A stretch of DNA of 64,000 nucleotides, taken from Bog-257 sp963805985. GTDB lineage: Bacteria; Acidobacteriota; Terriglobia; Terriglobales; Acidobacteriaceae. Each line of letters opens with the position of its first letter. Position 1 is the first letter of the stretch. Both the position numbers and the translations under genes were made by a program. The notes under the pieces are model-generated. The model saw nothing but the letters and a program-made list of their open reading frames with translations. It did not search any database and was not told where the DNA came from. This document shows positions 26,448-34,988 of the stretch, one piece after another. The stretch lies in NCBI GenBank assembly GCA_963805985.1, contig CAWDWG010000008.1:434001-498000 (forward strand), given 5' to 3'.

Positions 26448-27965
26448 CTATCGCTCGTACGTGTCCGCCCACTGCTTCAGGCGGGCGCTGATTTCCGGCG
26501 TCAAGCTGCCTGGCTGGAAGCGCCAGCGCCAGTTGCCAGACGAGCTGCCGGGAAGGTTCATCCGCCCTTCGCTGCCGACAGCCAGGACATCCTGCAAAGG
26601 GAACAGCACAGTATTCGCCACCGATGCCATTAGGGTGCGGATCATCATCCAGTTGATATCGCTGCCGTCGGTGTTGAGGTAGCGACGGGCGTAAGCCATC
26701 TCCTTCTCGACATCGGCGGCGGTGCGAATGCTGCCCGCACCGGCCTTGCTGTTCCACCATCCGGCGACGGTGTCGTTGTCGTGCGTGCCGGTGTAGGCGA
26801 CGAGATGATGGCCGTAGTTGTGCGGCTTGAAGTCAGGCGCCTGGGGATCGTTGCCGAAGGCGAATTGCAGGATCGCCATTCCAGGGAAGTGGAATTGCTT
26901 GCGTAGAGCTTCGACTTCGGGCGTGATTACGCCGAGGTTTTCCGCGACGATTGGCAACTCACCTAGGGCCGCAGCGATTGCCTCGAAGAATGCTGCGCCT
27001 GGGCCCTTGACCCACGAGCCATTGACCGCTGTCAGCTCGCCGGCAGGAATCTCGTAGTACGCCTCGAAGCCGCGGAAGTGGTCGAGGCGGATCATGTCCA
27101 GCAGCTCCAGAGCGCGGCGGAATCGAGCCGTCCACCAGCGATAGCAAGTCTCGGCATGCTGTTCCCAGCGATAAATCGGATTGCCCCAGAGCTGGCCGGT
27201 TGCGCTGAAGTAATCAGGGGGAACGCCGGCGACGACGCGCGGATGACCATCGTCGTTGAGCTCGAAGAGCTCGCGGTGTACCCAGACATCGGCGCTGTCG
27301 AGAGCCACGTAGATAGGCAGGTCGCCCATCACGCGAATGTCGTCGCGGGTGCAATGTGCCTTCAGATCGCACCACTGACGCTCGAATTCGAACTGCAGGA
27401 ATTTGTGAAATTCGATCTCGTCGCGCAATCGGTCGCGAGCGCTGGCGAGGGCAGCGGGCTCACGCAGCGCCAGTTCGCGGTCCCATTCGAGCCAGATCAC
27501 GAGATCGTGCGCCTGCTTGAGCGCCATGAACAGCGCGTAATCGTCCAGCCAGTGAGCGTGCCGTTGGCAGAAGGCCTCGAATTCGGCTTGTTCTGCGGTG
27601 GTGCTGCGAAAAGCCTCGAATGCCTTGTGGAGGAGGGGCAGCTTCCACGCGATTACCGCGCCATAATCCACCTGCTGGGTTGCAAACGGCGGAGGGTCAG
27701 CGACATCGCCGGCAGTCAGATAGCCGAGTTCCAGCAAACGGTCGATGCTGATCAGCAGCGGATTGCCGGCAAACGCCGAGAAGCATTGATAGGGAGAATC
27801 GCCGTAGCCGGTCGGTCCCAGCGGGAGAACCTGCCAGATGTGCTGGCCGGAATCGCGCAGGAAATCAGCAAAGGCGTGCGCTGCAGGACCAAGTTCGCCA
27901 ATGCCGTACTGGCCGGGCAGGGAAGTCGGATGTAGAAGAATGCCGCTGGATCGAGTGAAATTCAT
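26448..27965 (-). CDS. malQ: 4-alpha-glucanotransferase (amylomaltase)
   Basis: 505 residues, GH77. It transfers alpha-1,4-glucan segments in glycogen or maltodextrin use. The N-terminus is the family SSGILLHPTSLPGQYGIGEL. The nucleophile Asp lies in MIRLDHFRGFEAYYEIP, the acid/base Glu in IVAENLGVITPEVE, and the transition-state Asp in YTGTHDNDTVAGWW. No deletions are seen. It stands alone; the next gene (28057) is divergent. Confidence 0.96.
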   Translation of the reverse strand: MNFTRSSGILLHPTSLPGQYGIGELGPAAHAFADFLRDSGQHIWQVLPLGPTGYGDSPYQCFSAFAGNPLLISIDRLLELGYLTAGDVADPPPFATQQVDYGAVIAWKLPLLHKAFEAFRSTTAEQAEFEAFCQRHAHWLDDYALFMALKQAHDLVIWLEWDRELALREPAALASARDRLRDEIEFHKFLQFEFERQWCDLKAHCTRDDIRVMGDLPIYVALDSADVWVHRELFELNDDGHPRVVAGVPPDYFSATGQLWGNPIYRWEQHAETCYRWWTARFRRALELLDMIRLDHFRGFEAYYEIPAGELTAVNGSWVKGPGAAFFEAIAAALGELPIVAENLGVITPEVEALRKQFHFPGMAILQFAFGNDPQAPDFKPHNYGHHLVAYTGTHDNDTVAGWWNSKAGAGSIRTAADVEKEMAYARRYLNTDGSDINWMMIRTLMASVANTVLFPLQDVLAVGSEGRMNLPGSSSGNWRWRFQPGSLTPEISARLKQWADTYER

Positions 27966-28033
27966 GAGTCCAAAGAGTCCAGACTAGGATGGTATCGCAA
28001 GAGTGAGTTGCTGCTGATTGTGTACAAGTGTCT

Positions 28034-28039
28034 TATAAT
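28034..28039 (+). promoter_or_regulatory. Consensus -10 box (TATAAT) before the RHH antitoxin gene
   Basis: A perfect TATAAT 18 bp before the antitoxin ATG at 28057. I find no good -35 hexamer at 17 bp spacing. A short inverted repeat CTTA-N13-TAAG overlaps it (28032-28052), which could be the autoregulatory operator. Confidence 0.4.
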
Positions 28040-28056
28040 GTATGCAGGTAAGCACA

Positions 28057-28434
28057 ATGTCATCGAGCACCCTGTCGATCCGCTTGAACACCCGAACCAA
28101 GGCCAAACTTGACGCATTGGCAAAAGCCTCTCGCCGCTCCAAATCCTTTCTGGCTGCGGAGGCGATCGAGGCTTTTGTTGCAGCCGAGAGCTGGCAACTG
28201 GGCGAGATCGAAGGCGGCATCAAAGACTTGGATGCGAACCGGACGGTCGACCACAGCGAAGTTCGGCAATGGCTTGAATACAGCCTTCCGCTTGAACTGA
28301 AGCGAAAAATGATTGCCTTACTCGGCTCGCAGATCTCGCGTCAGCTTAAGAGACGCGGGGTGACTGAGGAGGAAGTCTTAGCCGACTTCGATGCCTGGCG
28401 AAAGACCAAACGTGAAGCTCGCCGCCGACGCTAA
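28057..28434 (+). CDS. Ribbon-helix-helix antitoxin, unusual C-terminal extension
   Basis: 125 residues from ATG 28057 (28042 also in frame). Residues 5-45 form a CopG/ParD-like ribbon-helix-helix (STLSIRLNTRTKAKLDALAK, SKSFLAAEAIEAFVA) and continue in the ParD pattern to VDHSEVRQWLE at 64-73. ParD proteins normally end there. Here 50 further residues follow, ending GVTEEEVLADFDAWRKTKRE, which resembles the toxin-binding tail of antitoxins paired with PIN toxins. It may be a natural chimera. The 3' end overlaps the PIN gene by 44 nt, which fits a toxin-antitoxin operon with antitoxin first. Confidence 0.75.
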   Translation: MSSSTLSIRLNTRTKAKLDALAKASRRSKSFLAAEAIEAFVAAESWQLGEIEGGIKDLDANRTVDHSEVRQWLEYSLPLELKRKMIALLGSQISRQLKRRGVTEEEVLADFDAWRKTKREARRRR

Positions 28435-28825
28435 CGTTTTATTATCAGTCGTGCTTGGGGGACGCGCCGGGCTTATCGCTACCCACCCCAACATAGGGAG
28501 TATTTTCACCACGGAGCAGACCTTCGCCGAAGTAGAGGAATATGCCCCTCTCCTGTCACGCAAGCGAGGGCTCCCGCTAAATAGCGTACTACTGGCCGTA
28601 GCAGCGCTGCCGATTTCGATCGTAGGGCGTGAAATCTATGAGCGATCGATGGCGCGCGCAAAACGGCTCATGGGCCGTCGCGACCCAGAAGACGTAGAGC
28701 TTTTGGCCCTTGCGCTTCACATGAAAATCCCTGTGTGGTCCAACGACAACGACTTTCAGGTTACGGGGGTGGAATGGTATACCACTGCGCAGCTTCTCCG
28801 AACCCTCGGCATAAGTCGACTGTGA
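28391..28825 (+). CDS. PIN-domain toxin/ribonuclease
   Basis: 144 residues. PIN acidic residues are present: Asp13 in AADANVLLSVV, Glu47, Asp98/Asp101 in RRDPEDVELL, and Asp119/Asp121 in WSNDNDF. Such proteins cut RNA and are silenced by their cognate antitoxin, here the overlapping RHH gene. GTG at 28412 just before the first strand is another possible start. It is not clear from sequence which RNA is the target. Confidence 0.8.
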   Translation: MPGERPNVKLAADANVLLSVVLGGRAGLIATHPNIGSIFTTEQTFAEVEEYAPLLSRKRGLPLNSVLLAVAALPISIVGREIYERSMARAKRLMGRRDPEDVELLALALHMKIPVWSNDNDFQVTGVEWYTTAQLLRTLGISRL

Positions 28826-28839
28826 GCCGACGGTTCCCG

Positions 28840-29883
28840 CTAGATCTCGACTTCCTGCAACACCGGCTTGGGCGGAGGGATGGTATGCAGGGCTTCGACC
28901 ATCGCGTCAGCAAATTCCATCGTGCCGGCGGTGCCGCCGACGTCGCGCGTGGTGTGCTTCTTCTCGCCGTAGACCTGTTCCAGCGCCAGGCGAATGTGGT
29001 TGGCGGCGTTCTCTTCGCCGAGATGGCGCAGCATCAGAATTCCTGACCGCAGGACCGCGGTCGGGTTGGCGATGTCTTTGCCTGCAATATCGGGCGCTGA
29101 GCCGTGGACAGCCTCGAAGATCGCGCACTCGTGACCGAAGTTTGCGCCCGCCACCATCCCCAAGCCTCCAACAAATGCGGCGCACAGGTCGGAGATGATG
29201 TCTCCGTAGAGGTTTTCCAGCAGCAGCATGTCGTACTGATAGGGGTTCATCACCAGCTGCATGCAAGTGTTGTCGACAATGTGCTCGCCGTAGGTGATCT
29301 CGGGATATTCCTTCGAGATGTTGCGCGAGCAGCGAATGAACAGGCCATCCGACAGCTTCATGATGTTGGCTTTGTGGATGGCATGAATCTTCTTGCGGTG
29401 ATTCTTGCGCGCATACTCGAAGGCAAAGCGGGAGATGCGGGTAGAAGCCTTCTCGGTGATGATCTTCAGGCTCTCGACGACGCCCGGCACGACTTCGTGC
29501 TCGATGCCGGAATACAGGCCTTCGGTGTTTTCGCGGACGACGACAAGATCGACGCCGGGGTAGCGCGTCGGCACGGCGGGCAGATTGCGGATCGGGCGAA
29601 AGTTAGCGAATAGCTCGAACTGCTTGCGGAGCGCGACGTTGATGCTGGAGAAGCCGCCGCCGATGGGCGTGGTGACCGGCCCTTTCAGCCCGACGCGCGT
29701 GCGCTCGATGGACGCGGTCAGCTCTTTCGGAATGTACTCGTGATATTTCTCGAAGGCTTCGGCGCCGGCGGCGAAGGACTCCCACTCGAACTTGACGCCG
29801 GTGGCTTCCAGAATGCGAACGCTAGCTTTTACGACTTCGGGGCCGATCCCATCGCCGGGAATTAAGGTAACTTTATGTGCCAT
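28840..29883 (-). CDS. NAD-type isocitrate dehydrogenase
   Basis: 347 residues of the isocitrate/isopropylmalate dehydrogenase family. It starts with VTLIPGDGIGPEV. The substrate loop is GGGFSSINVALRK with Ser80/Asn82, typical of isocitrate-specific forms, while isopropylmalate dehydrogenases differ here. Other marks are RENTEGLYSGIEHE, the KANIMKLSDG lysine, DNTCMQLVMNPYQYD and the NAD-binding EAVHGSAPDIAGKDIANP. Length and motifs agree with the TCA-cycle enzyme using NAD. A homoisocitrate-like activity cannot be excluded. nrdR lies 23 bp upstream on the same strand. Confidence 0.9.
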   Translation of the reverse strand: MAHKVTLIPGDGIGPEVVKASVRILEATGVKFEWESFAAGAEAFEKYHEYIPKELTASIERTRVGLKGPVTTPIGGGFSSINVALRKQFELFANFRPIRNLPAVPTRYPGVDLVVVRENTEGLYSGIEHEVVPGVVESLKIITEKASTRISRFAFEYARKNHRKKIHAIHKANIMKLSDGLFIRCSRNISKEYPEITYGEHIVDNTCMQLVMNPYQYDMLLLENLYGDIISDLCAAFVGGLGMVAGANFGHECAIFEAVHGSAPDIAGKDIANPTAVLRSGILMLRHLGEENAANHIRLALEQVYGEKKHTTRDVGGTAGTMEFADAMVEALHTIPPPKPVLQEVEI

Positions 29884-29906
29884 GAATGTCTTTATGATTT
29901 CCGGAC

Positions 29907-30395
29907 TCAGCCTTCGGCCTTGGCCTTAGCTGGCATGTTTTCTTTGGTATCCAGTAATTCCTTTAACTCTTCCATGAACTCGCGAACGTCTTTGAAATCG
30001 AGATAGACGGAAGCGAAACGCACGTAGGCGACCTTGTCGATGCGACGCAGGCGATTCATGATCAGCTCGCCAACTTCGCTGGTCTTGCGCTCCCGGTCGG
30101 GCGAATCCACAACAAAACCTTCGGCATCGTTGACGATCTGCTCCAGCTTGCCCATCGAGACGGGGCGCTTCTCGCACGCTCGCAACAGGCCGTTGAGCAC
30201 CTTCTGCCGCTCGAATTTCTCCCGCCGGCCGTCTTTCTTCACCACCATGTACGGGATTTCGTCGATGCGCTCGTAGGTAGTGAAGCGCTTCTCGCACTTC
30301 AGGCACTCGCGGCGGCGGCGAATGGATTCGCCTTCCTTGCTTTCGCGCGAATCGACTACTTTGTCGTTTTCAAAGCCGCAAAACGGGCACTTCAT
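29907..30395 (-). CDS. nrdR: Transcriptional repressor NrdR
   Basis: 162 residues. The Zn ribbon has Cys3, Cys6, Cys31 and Cys34 (MKCPFCG ... ECLKCEKRFTTYE), followed by the ATP-cone domain (VVKKDGRREKFERQKVLNG ... RRIDKVAYVRFASVYLDF). NrdR represses ribonucleotide reductase genes on sensing ATP/dATP. The start MKCPFCG is fixed by the family; the 20 extra in-frame residues upstream look noncoding. No NrdR box is seen nearby. The C-terminus is Lys/Ala rich. Confidence 0.97.
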   Translation of the reverse strand: MKCPFCGFENDKVVDSRESKEGESIRRRRECLKCEKRFTTYERIDEIPYMVVKKDGRREKFERQKVLNGLLRACEKRPVSMGKLEQIVNDAEGFVVDSPDRERKTSEVGELIMNRLRRIDKVAYVRFASVYLDFKDVREFMEELKELLDTKENMPAKAKAEG

Positions 30396-30480
30396 GGAGG
30401 AGAAAGCGGGCGATGTGCCCGTGAGTTGATTGTAACAGGGGCAAAGCTCGTACATTGACGCGAGTGGAGACGGTGAATTT

Positions 30481-30511
30481 CACCACTGAGAACACGGAGA
30501 GCACTGAGAGC
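30481..30511. repeat. Imperfect tandem 10-11-mers (CACTGAGA-type)
   Basis: CACCACTGAGAACACGGAGA and GCACTGAGAG form three imperfect units of about 10 bp in the gap between nrdR and the flippase-like gene. I recall similar CACAGAGGACACAGAGG tracts between genes of Acidobacteriota. No function known. Confidence 0.4.
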
Positions 30512-30523
30512 CAGAGGCAGGGC

Positions 30524-31558
30524 CTACTCCGCCACAGCGGCGGCTTTCTCTTCGGCTTCGGCGACGGCGCGGATGGAGACGTGCTCGTGGCGGGCAATGG
30601 CCAGGCCGGTCGGGATGACCGACATGAAGGTCACGGCCCAGAGCATCATGCCGCAGCTGACGGCAAGCTCATGTTCGATGCCGAAGCCCGAGCTTAGCAT
30701 GCTGATGGTGGCCAGCTGCGAGCCGCCGCCGACCGCGGGCAACTGCAACATCGATCCGACCATGCTGGAGCCCATCAGTACGATCTCGTGCGGCAACGTG
30801 AGAGCCTGGAGTTCGCCGGGGTAAGCGTGGGTGACGGCGTAGTACGCGTACGCGATCAGCACCCACATGAACAGCGAGACGCCGACGAGTTGCAGCGCCG
30901 AACTGACGTCCTGAATTGTTTCCAATCCGTGGCTGAACGAACGGACCTTCTCGCGGAGATGATGAGCCAGCCTGGGAGCGAATCCCACGACACGGTCATG
31001 CAAAAAGTCGGCCACGCGCTCTCCGGAGCGGCGCACGATGAACATGAATACGATGAGCGCCAGGATCATGACGATCAGCACAATGGAAAACTCGCGCAGC
31101 TGGCGATAGAAACGAAGCGCGCGCAGATCAGGCGAGAGGAAGCTGGCAGCCAGCATCACGGCAAAGCTGCCCATGTCGAAGATGCGCTCCACGCCCCAGA
31201 CGGCGACCTGTGAAGTGAAGGTCAGACGCTCTTTCTTGGCGATGATGTAGGGCCGCACCATTTCACCGGCGCGTCCCAGCAGAGCCAATGCCGAGAAGCC
31301 GACGAACTGTGGCGCCAGCAGGCGCGCGGTGGTCGTCTGGCGAACGGGCTTGAGGAAGATGCGCCAGCGCACGGCGCGCAACACGTAGGCGATGTAAGTC
31401 AGCGCGAGGCCATAAAAAATGTAGAGCCAGTTCACGTGCTCGGTGCGGTTCCAGAACATGGCCCAGTCGAAGTTTTTCCAGGCGCGCACCTGCAGGTAGA
31501 TGAGGAGGCAGAGGGCGACCAGAACGCCGCCAAGCACCAGAATGCGCTTTTTATTCAT
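30524..31558 (-). CDS. Flippase-like/lysylphosphatidylglycerol-synthase-type membrane protein
   Basis: 344 residues with about eight membrane helices. The block LAPQFVGFSALALLGRAGEMVRP and later VGSMLQLPAVGGGSQLATI fit the UPF0104/LPG_synthase_TM family. This family includes the membrane part of MprF and glycosyltransferase-linked flippases. No synthase domain is fused here, so lipid movement is more likely than aminoacylation. It has no obvious partner; nrdR follows on the same strand after about 130 bp. Confidence 0.82.
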   Translation of the reverse strand: MNKKRILVLGGVLVALCLLIYLQVRAWKNFDWAMFWNRTEHVNWLYIFYGLALTYIAYVLRAVRWRIFLKPVRQTTTARLLAPQFVGFSALALLGRAGEMVRPYIIAKKERLTFTSQVAVWGVERIFDMGSFAVMLAASFLSPDLRALRFYRQLREFSIVLIVMILALIVFMFIVRRSGERVADFLHDRVVGFAPRLAHHLREKVRSFSHGLETIQDVSSALQLVGVSLFMWVLIAYAYYAVTHAYPGELQALTLPHEIVLMGSSMVGSMLQLPAVGGGSQLATISMLSSGFGIEHELAVSCGMMLWAVTFMSVIPTGLAIARHEHVSIRAVAEAEEKAAAVAE

Positions 31559-31633
31559 GAAGGAGAATCAGTCCGAATCGCCCGCGAGGTCTAAGGGTCA
31601 AGGTAAATGAGCCGAGGAGTGAGGTCAAACGGG

Positions 31634-32455
31634 CTATTGGTCGCCGGAGGCGGAAGAGGATTGGCTCGCGGTCAGAGTTACTTTCTCCGAAGTCGCTGTG
31701 GCAGGTTGAGTCCTGTGGGTTTGACCTTGCTGCTTGCGCTCGGCGAGTTTCTTGCGGTTGTAGTCGGTGATGACGCGAGCAACGTAGGCGCGGGTTTCGC
31801 GATAGGGCGGCACGCCGTGATACTGCTGCACTCGCTGCGGGCCTGCGTTGTAGGCGGCCAGCGCCTTGACCATGTCGTTGTTGTAGAGCAGAAGGAGTTC
31901 GCGCAAGTAGCGCACGCCGCCATCGACGTTGTCGGCGGGATCGAAGCTGTCCTTCACTCCCAGCTTGCCGGCGGTGCCCGGCATCAGCTGCATCAGTCCC
32001 TGTGCGCCTTTGGGCGAGACCGCTCGTGGATTGTTAGCGCTCTCGGCATGGATCACGCTGGCGATGAAATCGGCGTCGATCTGATGAAGATTGCTGGCAG
32101 CGCTGACGATCGACTTCAGGTCCATGGGGCCGGCTGGTTTTGCCGTAACGTCGGACGGATCGGGCGGAGCCGGCTCGAAGTTCTCGATGTCGGCGGTGGG
32201 AACGTCGACATAGCCGCCCGCAGGATCGCTGCTCATGTAAAGACGCGTGGTGTTGCCGACAACTTCGTGATGTTCATGACGAATGCTGAAGCCGTTGCGC
32301 AGGTTAGCCATCTCGGCGGCATTCGCCGGAAGAGCCAGGGCCATCACAAGCCAGAAAAAGCAGGTCCCTGTCGGCAAGCTCAGGGCAAGCACTCGACTCC
32401 GCGCCAGAAGTCGGCTCGTCGCTCGGGATGACACTCCGGTGAAGGACCTACGCAT
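31634..32455 (-). CDS. Lytic transglycosylase (SLT domain), secreted
   Basis: 273 residues at most. The SLT domain (about 115-240) has the catalytic Glu in SVIHAESANNPRAVSPKGAQ, then GLMQLMPGTAGKLGV and ALAAYNAGPQRVQQY. It would cleave peptidoglycan between MurNAc and GlcNAc. An export signal ends in WLVMALALPANAAEM. The stretch coding for the first 35 or so residues coincides with a dispersed intergenic repeat (32354-32433), so either the repeat supplies the signal peptide or the real start is further inside the frame. The 5' end overlaps the HAD gene stop by 8 bp. Confidence 0.88.
   Translation of the reverse strand: MRRSFTGVSSRATSRLLARSRVLALSLPTGTCFFWLVMALALPANAAEMANLRNGFSIRHEHHEVVGNTTRLYMSSDPAGGYVDVPTADIENFEPAPPDPSDVTAKPAGPMDLKSIVSAASNLHQIDADFIASVIHAESANNPRAVSPKGAQGLMQLMPGTAGKLGVKDSFDPADNVDGGVRYLRELLLLYNNDMVKALAAYNAGPQRVQQYHGVPPYRETRAYVARVITDYNRKKLAERKQQGQTHRTQPATATSEKVTLTASQSSSASGDQ
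32354..32433 (-). repeat. Dispersed GTCATC/CTGCTTTT repeat, copy 1, inside the transglycosylase 5' end
   Basis: On the minus strand it reads GTCATCCCGAGC ... GGGACCTGCTTTTTC, about 80 bp. Similar ends mark copies at 41983-42070 and 50564-50609. Here the repeat is read in frame as the N-terminus of the transglycosylase signal region. Confidence 0.65.
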
Positions 32456-33311
32456 TTACCCTCGTGGCATTCGAATCCAGGACCTGCTCGATCGCAGCGG
32501 CTACGCCGCTTTCGTCGTTGCGCAAGGTGATGGCCCAGCCGTCACGCTTCAGATCGTCGGATGCATTTCCCATGATCACCGGATGACCGGCAAAGGTCAA
32601 CATCTCGATGTCGTTGTAGTTATCGCCAATGGCCATGACTTCGGAACGTTCGATGCCGCGGTGGGCGGCCCAGCGCTCTAGGGCATGACCCTTGGAGCAG
32701 CCGGCGTTCAAAATATCCACGATAGTTAGATCGCGGTGATCGTATTTCGTTTGCAAGACCGTGAACTCGCTGGTGAAGTCACTCGCCAGCAACCGCCGCT
32801 GGGCGCTTTTCATCAGCGCAATGGGGCCGCAGAACATGGTCTGGATCGGGTCGTTGGTGAGCGCCTTCTCGATGGGGCTGACGTATTCAATATAGGGCGC
32901 ATTTTTTTCCATCCAGCGCTGAATGACGCCGTAAAGATGCTGGTGACTCTCGCAGACGATCGCGCCCATGCCTTCGCGGTCGAAGGTGATGACCAGATGA
33001 TTGCGGAATTCGGGCATGTAGCGGCAAATCTTCAGAGCCGTCGACTGCGGCATGAGGTCGCGATGAAACGATTCACCGCGCGTAGAGCGCGTGACCGCAC
33101 CGTTGGAACTGATGATCCAGAGATCGAAGCCGAGCTGTTCAGCAACGGGAAAAGCGAATCGGTGACGACGGCCAGTGACCAAAACAACCTCGACGCCCGC
33201 CGCATTTGCGCGTTGTAGCGCGTCCAGATTGGCTTGCGAAATCTGGGACAACGGGTCAAGCAGGGTGCCATCAATGTCAATGGCGATGAGGCGGATGGAA
33301 GAGGGCAACAC
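32448..33311 (-). CDS. Cof-type HAD-family phosphatase
   Basis: About 287 residues from GTG 33311 (an adjacent TTG is also possible). The longer frame to 33476 covers repeat DNA and is not protein-like. HAD motif I is LIAIDIDGTLLDP, motif II VVLVTGR, and the C-terminal motif is VMAIGDNYNDIEML, with the type IIB cap between. Such enzymes dephosphorylate sugar phosphates or cofactors. It overlaps the downstream transglycosylase by 8 bp, so the two are probably co-expressed. Confidence 0.9.
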   Translation of the reverse strand: MLPSSIRLIAIDIDGTLLDPLSQISQANLDALQRANAAGVEVVLVTGRRHRFAFPVAEQLGFDLWIISSNGAVTRSTRGESFHRDLMPQSTALKICRYMPEFRNHLVITFDREGMGAIVCESHQHLYGVIQRWMEKNAPYIEYVSPIEKALTNDPIQTMFCGPIALMKSAQRRLLASDFTSEFTVLQTKYDHRDLTIVDILNAGCSKGHALERWAAHRGIERSEVMAIGDNYNDIEMLTFAGHPVIMGNASDDLKRDGWAITLRNDESGVAAAIEQVLDSNATRVNA

Positions 33312-33335
33312 GGAATATTGTAGCAGTCGAATCAG

Positions 33336-33490
33336 CTGCCGGTTGTCGGTTGCCAGCACCAGCCGAATGATGGCTGATCCCTGATTGCTGACGACGGACT
33401 GCTGAGGTCGAGGCCCCAGGTTAGGCCAAAGGATGGCCGAACCTGGGGCACCGGGCACCGGGCCGACAACCGACAACCGACAACCGACAA
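33336..33490. repeat. Paired inverted heptamer arrays (CCGACAA) around a 10-bp hairpin
   Basis: CCGACAA occurs in four perfect head-to-tail copies at 33463-33490. The reverse-oriented unit TTGTCGG with degenerate neighbours lies at 33336-33356. Between them GCCCCAGGTT and AACCTGGGGC (33413-33449) form a perfect 10-bp stem. The element fills the gap between the HAD gene and the histidine-phosphatase lipoprotein. Confidence 0.75.
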
Positions 33491-33494
33491 CTGC

Positions 33495-34988
33495 TCAAAA
33501 TTGCGGCGGGGCCTTCGGCAGCGCCGGCGTACTGATGCCTTCGCAGGTCGCGTTATCGACCGACACATTGCCGTTAGCGTCGAGCCGCACCGTCCAGACG
33601 GTGTCATAGTCCTTATCGGGCCACTCCGGAAGAACCGGGCCGTGGTAAGCATTGAGCAGGGCATTGACCGTTGTCGGAATGTGGTCGTGCTCCCAGCCGA
33701 CCAACAGCTTCTGATTGGAGAATTCACCGCCGAAGAAGAAGAATTGGCTGGCCACCGTCGCCAGCTCTGGCGGATTCTGCGCCAGCATCTCGAAACTTGC
33801 GGCCAGCTTGTAGGGGAGATTGTTGGCGACTGCGTAGGGCAGCACGGTGAGGTTAGTGCGGACGTAGGAGTAACCCTCGCTAGCCGGAACGCCGCTGCTG
33901 GACAGCACTTGCGCCGGATCGATGGAGAGCACGAGGTCGGGAGCGATCTTGCCGCGCAACGCGTTGGGAAGATCGAGCGCGCGCCACTGTCCTTTGCCAA
34001 CGAAGTTGCCATCGTCCCACCACGTCTCGGGATGCGCTTCTGCGTGGCGAACAAAGTAGATTGTCTCGTTGGTATTGATTCCCGCGGGAGCGACTGCACC
34101 ATTCACGCCGCTGGTTAATTGGACGTGGAAGAGGGTGTTAGTAGCCGCCGGGAGGCACGGGGAGGCGACGATCCCTCCAGCGGGCAGAACTGGGTAAGAC
34201 CTCGATGGATTCGCGCCGGTGTTGTAGGTAATGAGGCTCGCCTTGCCGGCCGGCGTTATGGAGATGGCGTAGACAACGTTGGCGCCTGCATAAGTTGCCG
34301 GCAGCGTCAGATCGTAACCCTCCAACTGGTTGATCTTGGTCAGCACATCATGAATCGTCTCCCACGGCGCGGCGAACACATAGAATCCCGCTGCGCCTGC
34401 CTGAACGATCTTACTGACCAGTGTCTCGTTGTCGCCCTCCAGGTCGCGGAAGTCGAGACCTTGACCGCTGGTGCACTCGAAGAAGGGTGGGGCAACGCCG
34501 TCCGGCAGCGGCGCCGAGGAATAGGAAGCATTGATGGGATAACTGTAGGCAGTAATCGCCTGCTGGCCCGGGTAGGAAAGCGTGACCCGGTTCATCGCCG
34601 CGAACTGCTGCATGGTTTCCAGAGGAACCATGTCCGGGTACTGTGCCGCGGTTTGCAAGTGGGTCATGGGCTCAAGAACGTGAATGCCGGTGACATTGTT
34701 GCCGCCCAATATATTTTTCTTGAGGAACGATGCCAGCAGCAGCGAGCGCTGCAAGCCGCGATCGGTGAGGTTTGCGGTGCGACGGTTCACGTCGCCGGGG
34801 GTCGCGTAAGCCAGATCTTCGCTCACAACGAAGATGAGATTGAGATTGCTTGCACTCAGCGGCCCGGAGGCCGGTGCAGGAGCGGGCGGGGTTGGCGGAT
34901 CGGGCTGGGCAGAGCCGCCGCATCCGGCGAGCAAGACAAGCATAAGCAGGGCGAAGAATAAAAGCGCAGCGGTAGACCGGTTGACCAT
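33495..34988 (-). CDS. Lipoprotein with two histidine-phosphatase-like halves
   Basis: 497 residues from ATG 34988 (GGAGAG upstream). Lipobox VLLAGC with Cys23, then a Pro/Ala linker. The C-terminal half has the phosphoglycerate-mutase-type motif TIYFVRHAEAHPE (Arg314, His315) followed by GKGQWRALDLPNAL, so it should be a phosphatase-fold domain. The N-terminal half (about 48-135) shows the same layout, LNLIFVVSEDLAY, TDRGLQRSLLLASFL, but VSED replaces RHxE, so it lacks the catalytic histidine. It thus looks like a degenerate copy plus an intact copy. Substrate unknown; location is the outside of the inner or the outer membrane. Confidence 0.78.
   Translation of the reverse strand: MVNRSTAALLFFALLMLVLLAGCGGSAQPDPPTPPAPAPASGPLSASNLNLIFVVSEDLAYATPGDVNRRTANLTDRGLQRSLLLASFLKKNILGGNNVTGIHVLEPMTHLQTAAQYPDMVPLETMQQFAAMNRVTLSYPGQQAITAYSYPINASYSSAPLPDGVAPPFFECTSGQGLDFRDLEGDNETLVSKIVQAGAAGFYVFAAPWETIHDVLTKINQLEGYDLTLPATYAGANVVYAISITPAGKASLITYNTGANPSRSYPVLPAGGIVASPCLPAATNTLFHVQLTSGVNGAVAPAGINTNETIYFVRHAEAHPETWWDDGNFVGKGQWRALDLPNALRGKIAPDLVLSIDPAQVLSSSGVPASEGYSYVRTNLTVLPYAVANNLPYKLAASFEMLAQNPPELATVASQFFFFGGEFSNQKLLVGWEHDHIPTTVNALLNAYHGPVLPEWPDKDYDTVWTVRLDANGNVSVDNATCEGISTPALPKAPPQF

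Noticed and set aside
31607..32431. 274-residue plus-strand frame opposite the transglycosylase
   Set aside because: Antisense to a clear SLT domain; no recognisable protein.
33463..33490. Heptamer array considered as CRISPR or direct-repeat origin
   Set aside because: Units are 7 bp without spacers; no cas, dnaA or rep gene is nearby.
33332..34102. 256-residue minus-strand frame in another phase of the histidine-phosphatase lipoprotein gene
   Set aside because: Ser/Arg/Pro-rich shadow frame overlapping a lipobox-carrying gene and repeat DNA.
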